This document shows positions 57,321-64,000 of a DNA stretch of 64,000 nucleotides, one piece after another; positions within the stretch are counted from its first letter, which is position 1; every line of letters starts with the position of its first letter. The notes under the pieces were generated by a model. The model ran no database searches and was not told the origin of the DNA. It saw only the letters and a program-made list of their open reading frames with translations. Position numbers and translations under genes: made by a program. The stretch is from Imhoffiella fuscus (GTDB taxonomy: Bacteria; Pseudomonadota; Gammaproteobacteria; Chromatiales; Chromatiaceae), in contig NZ_JBHUHX010000015.1 of NCBI RefSeq assembly GCF_042682685.1, positions 124,001-188,000 on the forward strand, in the 5' to 3' direction.

Positions 57321-58088
57321 GTGTCCACACTGATCACTTACGAACATCCGCTCAACGAACGTATCCGCACCTTCCTGCGGCTCGAACACCAGTTCGGGCA
57401 GCTCGATCATTTCATTCACCAGGAAGACCCCAAAGCGACCCGCGCCGCCATCGCCGCATTGCTGGAGATCGTCTCCATCACGGCGCGCGCGGACGTCAAG
57501 AACGATATCCTCAAGGAGCTCGACCGCCATTCGGGCACGCTCAACCGGATGAACAATCAACGCGGCATCGACCCGCAGGCGCTCGAACAGGTATTGGCCG
57601 ACATGCGCCGGGCAATTGAAGCCATCCAGAGCATTCCAGGCCCCATCGGACATACCGCGCGCGAAGACGAGTTCCTCAAGGGAATCGCGCAGCGCAGCAG
57701 CATCCCGGGCGCCACCTGTAGCTTCGACCTGCCGCATTTCCATCACTGGCTCACCCAGCCGAGCACGGTTCACCAGGAACGCTTCGACAGCTGGCTCCAC
57801 GACCTGCGCCCAGCGATGGATGGTGTCCGATTGATTCTGATGCTGATCCGTTCGAGCGGTACTTCTCGCCGCATTCTGGCCGAGGGCGGATTCTTCCAGG
57901 AGGCGCTCGACGCGCAGCTCCCCGCCCAAATCCTGCGCGTGGGGATCGATGCCGAGACGGGGATCTTCCCCGAGATCAGCGGACACAAGAATCGCTTCAG
58001 CATCCGCTTCATGAACGCCGAGCCACGCGGACGCGCCTCTCAGCACAACGAGGACGTGAATTTTCGCCTGACCTACTGTGCCTTCTGA
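57321..58088 (+). CDS. zapD: Cell division protein ZapD
   Basis: A 255-residue FtsZ-binding protein that bundles FtsZ filaments. The opening YEHPLNERIRTFLRLEHQF and the phrase DVKNDILKELDRHSGTLNRM are diagnostic. The best start is GTG at 57321 (GTG TCC ACA CTG), with AGAGAAAG just upstream; the frame from 57261 adds unrelated residues. yacG follows after 20 bases, the normal zapD-yacG order. Confidence 0.94.
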   Translation: MSTLITYEHPLNERIRTFLRLEHQFGQLDHFIHQEDPKATRAAIAALLEIVSITARADVKNDILKELDRHSGTLNRMNNQRGIDPQALEQVLADMRRAIEAIQSIPGPIGHTAREDEFLKGIAQRSSIPGATCSFDLPHFHHWLTQPSTVHQERFDSWLHDLRPAMDGVRLILMLIRSSGTSRRILAEGGFFQEALDAQLPAQILRVGIDAETGIFPEISGHKNRFSIRFMNAEPRGRASQHNEDVNFRLTYCAF

Positions 58089-58108
58089 CCGAATCCAGCT
58101 CCCGATCC

Positions 58109-58309
58109 ATGACAACAATCGTGCCCTGCCCCAACTGCGAAGCCCCGGTGGAATGGAGCGACAGGTCGCCCTGGCGCCCCTTCTGCAGCGAGCGCTGCCG
58201 CCTGATCGACCTCGGCGAATGGCTGAACGAGACGCATCGCATCGCGGATCCCACCGACGCTCCGAGCGAAGATCCGCCGCCCTCAGACGATCGATCGACC
58301 CCGCATTGA
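58109..58309 (+). CDS. yacG: DNA gyrase inhibitor / zinc-binding protein YacG
   Basis: A 66-residue protein with a zinc-finger CPNCEAPVEW and FCSERCRLIDLGEWL (CxxC...CxxxC), matching YacG, which inhibits gyrase by binding GyrB. The C-terminal part is acidic and Pro-rich. It overlaps the end of the convergent Nudix/ThiE gene by 27 bases. Confidence 0.93.
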   Translation: MTTIVPCPNCEAPVEWSDRSPWRPFCSERCRLIDLGEWLNETHRIADPTDAPSEDPPPSDDRSTPH

Positions 58310-59275
58310 CCAGAGGCTGCGGATCGCCGCGACGCCTTGCGCGCCGTGGGCGATGGCCTCATCGAGATGCTCCGGTCCGAGCCCGCCCAGGGCATAGACC
58401 GGCAAGGGCGCCGGATCGACCAGTTCGGCGAACGCCGACCAGCCGAGCGGCGTGGTCTCGGGATGCGTCAGCGTGGCGAGCACTGGCGACAGCAGCGCGT
58501 AATCGAGCCCGAGGCGTGCGGCATGCGCCAGTTGCCCTGCATCGTGACAGGAGGCGCCGACCAGTTCTCCCGGACGTCCCGGCCGCCGGGTCGATCGCAT
58601 CAGTCGCCCCGAGGTCAGGTGCAGACCATGACGCGGAAGGTCTTCGACCGCGTCTGGATCGCGGTTGAGCAGCAGACGGGCGCCATGCGGCTCGCACAGG
58701 GCGTGCGCGCGACGCGCCAGATCGACATAGCGATCGCGATCCAGATTCGGCGCCCGTAGCTGAACGAGCCGAATCCCCCGCGCGAGCGACTCCTCCAGAC
58801 GATCCAGGAATACGTCCGGATCCAGCGGATCCGCACCCGTGATGAGAAGCAGCGGCGGCAGACGTAGCGCATTGATGATGGGACGGTCGGCCGCCGGAAA
58901 CAGATCCGGATCCATCGCCTCGGGCGCAAGCCAGCGCAACGGCTGACCCTCGCGACCTTGCGGCACACCCTCATAGTCGTTGATACGCCGCACGTCGAGC
59001 AGGATGTAGCGATCACCGTAATCGTGATGCACCCGGATCAGCGGACGACTACCGAGGACCCGGATGCCTAGCTCCTCGTCCAACTCGCGCACCAATCCGG
59101 CCTCGGGCGACTCGCCCGGCTCCAGCTTGCCGCCCGGAAACTCCCACAGCCCGCCCTGATGCACCCGATCCGGACGCCGGGCCACCAGGATGCGGCCATC
59201 GGCGTCGGCGATGGCTCCGGCCATCACATGGATGAGCCTCGACTCAACTGCGATACTCGGCGTTGATGCGGACAT
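58283..59275 (-). CDS. Nudix hydrolase (MutT-type) fused to a ThiE-like domain
   Basis: A 330-residue two-domain protein. The Nudix box GKLEPGESPEAGLVRELDEE followed by LGI fits GX5EX7REUXEEXGU and should hydrolyse 8-oxo-dGTP. The C-terminal half resembles thiamine phosphate synthase (LVQLRAPNLDRDRYVDLARR, GASCHDAGQLAHAARLGLDY, YALGGLGPEHL). The ATG at 59275 lies 32 bases inside argJ and has no clear ribosome site, but a later GTG (59227) would clip the first strand (IHVMAGAI). This fused architecture is common in gammaproteobacteria. Confidence 0.88.
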   Translation of the reverse strand: MSASTPSIAVESRLIHVMAGAIADADGRILVARRPDRVHQGGLWEFPGGKLEPGESPEAGLVRELDEELGIRVLGSRPLIRVHHDYGDRYILLDVRRINDYEGVPQGREGQPLRWLAPEAMDPDLFPAADRPIINALRLPPLLLITGADPLDPDVFLDRLEESLARGIRLVQLRAPNLDRDRYVDLARRAHALCEPHGARLLLNRDPDAVEDLPRHGLHLTSGRLMRSTRRPGRPGELVGASCHDAGQLAHAARLGLDYALLSPVLATLTHPETTPLGWSAFAELVDPAPLPVYALGGLGPEHLDEAIAHGAQGVAAIRSLWSMRGRSIV

Positions 59276-60455
59276 AGTCGTAGGAGAAGTCGCAGGTCAA
59301 CACCTGGGCGTCCAGGTCGCCACGTCCGAGCGAGACTCGAATCTCGATCTCGGATTCAGCCATGACGGCGGCTCCAGCTTCCTCGGTATAGCCGGCCGCA
59401 CGCCCCCCGTCCTCGACGATCAGGACAGCGCCGAGATGGATGCGGATTCGCTCGATGTCCAGATCGGGAACGCCTGCGCGACCCACGGCCGCGAGGATAC
59501 GCCCCCAGTTCGGGTCGGAGGCGAAGAGCGCGGTCTTGACCAGCGGCGAATGGGCAATGGTATAGGCCACCTGACGCGCCTCGTCCCGGTCGCGCGCCTC
59601 CTCGACCAGAACCCGCACCAGCTTGGTCGCACCCTCGCCGTCGCGGACGAGCTCGGTTGCCAAATCGACGCAGACCGTCTCGACCGCCGCCTGCAGCGCC
59701 GCGAAGTCCGCCCCGCTCGTCTCAGCGATCGCCGTATTCCCGAGGGCTCCAGTGGCAGCAAGGACGCAGGCGTCGTTGGTCGAGGTATCGCCATCGATGC
59801 TGATGGCATTGAAGGAACGATCGGCTGCGGCTTGCAGACAGGCCTGCAGCACCTCGGGTTCGACGGCGGCATCGGTCGCCAGAAAGGCGAGCATGGTCGC
59901 CATATTCGGGCAGATCATGCCCGCCCCCTTGGCCATTCCGGTGACCGTCGCCGTGCGTCCGTTCAGCTCGAACCGAACCGAGCGGAGCTTGGGTCGGGTA
60001 TCGGTCGTCATGATGGCGCGGGCCGCGCGGGGCCAGGCGTCGGCATCGAGCGACTCCAGCAGGGCAGGCAGGGCCGAGGCGATGCGATCCACCGGCAGAT
60101 GCTCGCCAATGACGCCGGTCGAGAACGGCAGAACCTGCTCGGCCTGACAGCCGGCCAGATCGGCCAACGTCTTGCAGGAAGCCCGAGCATCGGCGAGACC
60201 CCGCCGACCGGTCCCGGCGTTGGCATTGCCCGCGTTGATCAGCAAATAGCCGGGCATCGCGGTCTGCAAATGCTGGCGCGCCAGGGTCACGGGCGCGGCG
60301 CAAAAGGCGTTGCGGGTAAAGACGGCCGCGCAGTTGGTGCCCCGATCGAACGCCAGCACCACCAGATCGTCCCGTCCTTGATAGCGAATACCTGCCGGCC
60401 CGGCGGCGAGACGAACGCCAGCGACGGGCTCGAAGACCAGATCCGAGTCACTCAT
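59244..60455 (-). CDS. argJ: Bifunctional ornithine acetyltransferase / N-acetylglutamate synthase
   Basis: A 403-residue enzyme of the cyclic arginine pathway. Self-cleavage occurs before the nucleophilic Thr in CPNMATMLAFLATDA. LINAGNANAGTG, VLPFSTGVIGE and SINSPLVK-like HSPLVKTALFASDPNWGRI are family motifs. ATG 60455 is preferred; a GTG three codons earlier (60464) is possible. secA ends 12 bases upstream. Confidence 0.95.
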   Translation of the reverse strand: MSDSDLVFEPVAGVRLAAGPAGIRYQGRDDLVVLAFDRGTNCAAVFTRNAFCAAPVTLARQHLQTAMPGYLLINAGNANAGTGRRGLADARASCKTLADLAGCQAEQVLPFSTGVIGEHLPVDRIASALPALLESLDADAWPRAARAIMTTDTRPKLRSVRFELNGRTATVTGMAKGAGMICPNMATMLAFLATDAAVEPEVLQACLQAAADRSFNAISIDGDTSTNDACVLAATGALGNTAIAETSGADFAALQAAVETVCVDLATELVRDGEGATKLVRVLVEEARDRDEARQVAYTIAHSPLVKTALFASDPNWGRILAAVGRAGVPDLDIERIRIHLGAVLIVEDGGRAAGYTEEAGAAVMAESEIEIRVSLGRGDLDAQVLTCDFSYDYVRINAEYRS

Positions 60456-60467
60456 GAGGATCACCGC

Positions 60468-63293
60468 CTAACCCAGCTTGCCGTGACACTGTTTGTACTT
60501 CTTGCCCGAGCCGCACGGACAAGGCTCGTTGCGCCCGACCTTTCGACCGTCGCGAATGAAGGGCTGATGGGCATCGCTCCCCTCTTCGCCAGAGCCGGCC
60601 TGCTCGTCAGGGCCGGACTCGCTCGAACCGAAGCCCTTGAATGCCTCGTGCTTGAACTCGAAGGCGCTCTGAGACGCCCCGGAATCGCGGGCGACGAGCT
60701 CGGGGGCCTCCTGCACCTGGACCTCCAGCTTCGCCAACGTCGTGACCACGTCCTGCTTGATGCTGTCGAGCATGGCCGAGAACATCTCGAAGGCCTCGCG
60801 CTTGTATTCCTGCTTGGGGTTCTTCTGCGCATAGCCGCGCAGATGAATGCCTTGGCGCAGATAGTCCATCGCAGCCAAGTGATCCTTCCACTGGGTGTCC
60901 AGGGTCTGGAGCATCACCGCCTTCTCGATCTGACGCAGATTTTGGACGCCGACCATGGACTCCTTGGACTGATAGCGCTCGGCCAGCAGGTCGTGGATAC
61001 GTTGGCGCAGCGTCTCCTCGTGCAGGTCGTGATCCTCGTCCAGCCAGCGCCGCAGCGGCCAATCGCCACCGAAATGCTGCGCCAGTGCCTCGCTGAGACC
61101 CGGCAGGTCCCACTGCTCCTCCAGGCTCTCGGGCGGGATGTAGCTATCGATCAGGCTCTTGAGCGTATCTTCGCGCATGGCCGTGACGGTCTCGGAGATA
61201 TCCGTCACGTCCATCAGGTCGCGACGCTGGCGATAGATGACCTTGCGCTGATCGTTGGCGACGTCGTCGTATTCGAGCAGCTGTTTGCGGATGTCGAAGT
61301 TGCGTCCCTCGACCTTGCGCTGGGCGTTCTCGATGGCCTTTGTCACCCAGGGATGCTCGATCGCCTCACCCTTCTGCATGCCGAGACGCTGCATCATCCG
61401 GCCGATACGGTCGGAGGCGAAGATGCGCATCAGGTTGTCTTCGAGCGAGAGATAGAAGCGCGAGGAACCCGCATCGCCCTGACGCCCGGAGCGTCCGCGC
61501 AGCTGATTGTCGATACGCCGCGATTCGTGGCGCTCGGTGCCGACGACATGGAGACCGCCGGCCTTGAGGACGGTTTCGTGACGTTCCTTCCAAACGGCAC
61601 GGATGGCGTCGCGGTCAACGTCCGGTCCGGCCTCTTCCAATTCGGCATCCAGGTTGCCGCCAAGCACGATGTCGGTTCCGCGGCCGGCCATGTTCGTGGC
61701 GATGGTCACGGCACCCGGGCGCCCAGCCTGGGCGATGATGCCGGCCTCACGCTCGTGCTGCTTGGCGTTCAGCACCTCGTGATCGATGCCTTCCTTCTTC
61801 AGCAGACCCGAGACCAGCTCGGAGGTATCGATCGAGGCCGTACCCACCAAGACCGGCTGACCGCGTTTCACGCAGTCCCGAATGTCGGCGATGATGGCGT
61901 CGTACTTTTCTTGCTGGGTGAGATAGACCAGATCGCCGCGATCGTCTCGAACCATCGGCTTGTTGGTGGGGATGACAACCACCTCCAGGCCGTAGATCTG
62001 CTGGAACTCGTAGGCCTCGGTATCCGCCGTTCCGGTCATGCCCGAGAGCTTGGGGTAGAGCCGGAAGAGGTTTTGGAAGGTGATGGAGGCCATGGTCTGG
62101 TTTTCAGACTGGATGGACACACCCTCCTTGGCCTCGACCGCCTGATGCAGGCCCTCCGACCAGCGCCGTCCAGGCATGGTCCGCCCGGTAAACTCGTCGA
62201 CGATGACGACCTGACCGTCGCGCACGATGTATTCGACGTTCTTATGGAACAGCGCATGGGCGCGCAACGCCGCATACACATGATGCATGAGCGCGATGTT
62301 GCCTGGATCGTAGAGGCTCGCACCCTCCTCCAGCAGACCGATCTCGACCAGCATCCGCTCGACATTTTCATGACCCTCCTCGCTCAAGAAGGCCTGACGG
62401 GTCTTCTCGTCGACCGAGTAGTCGCCGGGACCAAAGTCGGGCTGCCCCTCTTCGTTGGTGATGGGCGCCTGGCGCGTGAGCCGAGGGATGAGGACATCGA
62501 TCTGCTTGTAGAGATCCGTGTTGCCCTCGGACGGACCCGAGATGATGAGCGGGGTCCGGGCCTCGTCGATCAGGATGGAGTCGACCTCATCGACGATCGC
62601 GTAGAAGGGATCGCGCTGTACCCGCTGCTCCGGCGTGAAGGCCATATTGTCGCGCAGGTAGTCGAAACCGTATTCGTTGTTGGTGCCGTAGGTGATGTCG
62701 GCGGCATAGGTTTCGCGCCGGGTCGCCGGGCGTAGATGACGGTAGCCCTGAGCGGCGTCGGCCTCGTAGTCCGGATCGAAGACGTAGGAGGCCATATCCG
62801 GCCCCTGACCGCCCGAGGAATTGATGACGCCGACCGAGAGCCCCAGGGCGTGATAGAGGCGTCCCATCCAGGCCGCGTCGCGACGCGCCAGATAGTCGTT
62901 GACCGTCACCACATGCACGCCCTTTCCGGGCAGCGCGTTGAGATAGGCGGAGAGCGTCGCGACCAGGGTCTTACCCTCGCCGGTGCGCATCTCGGCGATC
63001 TTGCCGCTATTGAGCACCATGCCGCCGACCATCTGGACGTCGAAATGGCGCATCCCCAGGACGCGCTTGCCGGCCTCGCGAACCACGGCGAAGGCCTCGG
63101 GAAGAAGCGCGTCGAGCGCGGTACCGGCGTCCAGACGTTGACGGAATTCGTTCGTCTTCGCCGCGAGCGCCTGATCCGACAGTGACGCCATCGTCGGCTC
63201 GAGCGCGTTGATCTGCGCCACTGTCTTCATCAGCGACTTGACGAGCCGCTCGTTACGGCTACCAAAGATCTTTTGGAACAGATGAGTAACCAT
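60468..63293 (-). CDS. secA: Preprotein translocase ATPase SecA
   Basis: A 941-residue DEAD-type motor that drives proteins through SecYEG. Walker A is MRTGEGKTLVATL, Walker B VDEVDSILIDEARTPLI, and GTDIVLGGNLDAE and RGRSGRQGDAGSSRFYLSLE belong to the second RecA domain. The C-terminal zinc-binding tail EPCPCGSGKKYKQCHG binds SecB. Length is normal for proteobacteria. ATG at 63293. Confidence 0.97.
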   Translation of the reverse strand: MVTHLFQKIFGSRNERLVKSLMKTVAQINALEPTMASLSDQALAAKTNEFRQRLDAGTALDALLPEAFAVVREAGKRVLGMRHFDVQMVGGMVLNSGKIAEMRTGEGKTLVATLSAYLNALPGKGVHVVTVNDYLARRDAAWMGRLYHALGLSVGVINSSGGQGPDMASYVFDPDYEADAAQGYRHLRPATRRETYAADITYGTNNEYGFDYLRDNMAFTPEQRVQRDPFYAIVDEVDSILIDEARTPLIISGPSEGNTDLYKQIDVLIPRLTRQAPITNEEGQPDFGPGDYSVDEKTRQAFLSEEGHENVERMLVEIGLLEEGASLYDPGNIALMHHVYAALRAHALFHKNVEYIVRDGQVVIVDEFTGRTMPGRRWSEGLHQAVEAKEGVSIQSENQTMASITFQNLFRLYPKLSGMTGTADTEAYEFQQIYGLEVVVIPTNKPMVRDDRGDLVYLTQQEKYDAIIADIRDCVKRGQPVLVGTASIDTSELVSGLLKKEGIDHEVLNAKQHEREAGIIAQAGRPGAVTIATNMAGRGTDIVLGGNLDAELEEAGPDVDRDAIRAVWKERHETVLKAGGLHVVGTERHESRRIDNQLRGRSGRQGDAGSSRFYLSLEDNLMRIFASDRIGRMMQRLGMQKGEAIEHPWVTKAIENAQRKVEGRNFDIRKQLLEYDDVANDQRKVIYRQRRDLMDVTDISETVTAMREDTLKSLIDSYIPPESLEEQWDLPGLSEALAQHFGGDWPLRRWLDEDHDLHEETLRQRIHDLLAERYQSKESMVGVQNLRQIEKAVMLQTLDTQWKDHLAAMDYLRQGIHLRGYAQKNPKQEYKREAFEMFSAMLDSIKQDVVTTLAKLEVQVQEAPELVARDSGASQSAFEFKHEAFKGFGSSESGPDEQAGSGEEGSDAHQPFIRDGRKVGRNEPCPCGSGKKYKQCHGKLG

Positions 63294-63394
63294 CGGATGA
63301 GCTAGGACCTGTCGAAGAAATCGGCGGATGATACCGGATTTCGAGGACCGGCGTTGCGGGGCATCCCGCGCCAGCGCCTCTCCGGGATAGGGGG

Positions 63395-64000
63395 TCAGCC
63401 AGACTGATCGGCCGTGTTCTCGGCCACCAAACGGCGCGGCCCGGCCTTCAGATAGGGCATGGGATCGACGTTCTTACCATCCTTCAAGACCTCGAAGTGG
63501 ACATGGGGGCCGGTGGCCGCCCCCGATGAGCCCACGGAGGCAATCTTCTCGCCTTGATGGACCAGTTGTCCCTTTTTGACGAGGTTCCGGGAGTTGTGGG
63601 CGTATCGCGTCACCATGCCATCCAGATGACGGATTTCGATCATGCGACCATAGCCTCCCTTGCGTCCGCTGAAGGTCACGATGCCGTCGGCGACGGCCAC
63701 GATCGAGGTTCCCCGAGGACTCGCGAGATCGATTCCCTCATGGAAGATACGGGTCTTGCGGATCGGGTGGATACGAAAACCATAGCGCGAGCTAATGTAG
63801 CCGGAATGCACCGGCCATCCAGCAGGAAAGGCCTTCGCCGAAAGTTTTTTGTCGAGGATGACGCCCTCAAGGACCTCGAGCTTGCGCTGGCGGTCCTGGA
63901 CGAGATCGACTATGCCGCCGAGCTCGGTCGCCAGCTCCTTGATGGTGTAGTCGCGGACCGGCCCCGTCTCGGCGCCACCGCGAGGCGGCGAACTTTCGAA
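63395..64000 (-). CDS. M23-family peptidoglycan endopeptidase (5' end outside window)
   Basis: The frame is open to the window edge, so the N-terminus is missing; 201 codons are visible. A coiled-coil region (ELATELGGIVDLVQDRQRKLE) leads to the LytM domain with HEGIDLASPRGT (zinc-ligand His and Asp) and GPHVHFEVLKDG (HxH). Such proteins cut peptidoglycan cross-links or, if degenerate, activate amidases; the metal ligands here look intact. It lies upstream of secA on the same strand with a 101-base gap, a known arrangement in gammaproteobacteria. Confidence 0.88.
   Translation of the reverse strand, partial: FESSPPRGGAETGPVRDYTIKELATELGGIVDLVQDRQRKLEVLEGVILDKKLSAKAFPAGWPVHSGYISSRYGFRIHPIRKTRIFHEGIDLASPRGTSIVAVADGIVTFSGRKGGYGRMIEIRHLDGMVTRYAHNSRNLVKKGQLVHQGEKIASVGSSGAATGPHVHFEVLKDGKNVDPMPYLKAGPRRLVAENTADQSG

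Noticed and set aside
59190..62735. 1181-codon plus-strand frame opposite argJ and secA
   Set aside because: It is the antisense shadow of two well-conserved genes; long antisense frames are expected in high-GC coding DNA.

Overview
The window is chromosomal DNA from an anoxygenic phototrophic gammaproteobacterium, most likely a purple sulfur bacterium of the Chromatiaceae. The evidence is a bacteriochlorophyll a / type-II reaction-centre gene cluster (bchFNBHLM, puhABCE, hemN, bchJ, ppsR, bchG, bchP) embedded among gammaproteobacterial housekeeping genes (zapD, yacG, secA, argJ, ruvAC, queA), with high-GC coding sequence throughout. No acsF lies between puhC and puhE, which fits an anaerobic phototroph that makes the isocyclic ring by an oxygen-independent route; this is an inference.

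Layout. 1-2250: the 3' end of a sodium:solute symporter, its small accessory protein and an outer-membrane porin. 2290-7790: two minus-strand sensory genes, a methyl-accepting chemotaxis protein and a fusion of an ammonium transporter with PAS-GGDEF-EAL. 7926-14600: a plus-strand catabolic run, iorA-iorB-paaK-ACT-paaK2-DUF4412, for oxidative decarboxylation of aryl-pyruvates to aryl-acetyl-CoA. 14650-34891: the photosynthesis cluster. Its minus-strand arm reads bchF-bchN-bchB-bchH-bchL-bchM-puhA-puhB-puhC-puhE-hemN-bchJ and is followed by an AMP-forming ligase. The divergent plus arm is ppsR-bchG-bchP. A run of 20 N follows bchP, so linkage across it is not proven.

34998-42780: tRNA-Arg(CCT), coaX-birA-M61 peptidase, an RRM protein, an H-NS-like protein, queA and a NamZ-type muramidase. 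42937-47285: a two-component system (OmpR-type regulator plus histidine kinase) downstream of a DegP-type periplasmic protease, with a divergent small lipoprotein. A GTTAAG-N5-GTTAAG direct repeat sits between protease and lipoprotein and suggests an envelope-stress circuit. 47859-52638: a membrane GGDEF-EAL protein and glycolate oxidase subunits glcF and glcE. 52839-64000: ruvA-ruvC-yebC, a long LOG-family protein, zapD-yacG, Nudix/ThiE-argJ-secA and a truncated M23 peptidase.

How it works together: BchH starts Mg-porphyrin synthesis, BchM methylates it, BchLNB and BchF process the macrocycle, and BchG/BchP attach and reduce the tail. PuhA is the reaction-centre H subunit and PuhB/C/E assemble the complex. 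PpsR probably represses the cluster under oxygen. Many bch/puh junctions overlap by 1-26 bases, consistent with coupled translation. I found no CRISPR array, insertion sequence or prophage. The most unusual items are the ammonium-transporter/c-di-GMP fusion, IorA lacking its ferredoxin domain, the LOG protein with a roughly 400-residue N-terminal region, and several strong palindromes or direct repeats in regulatory regions.
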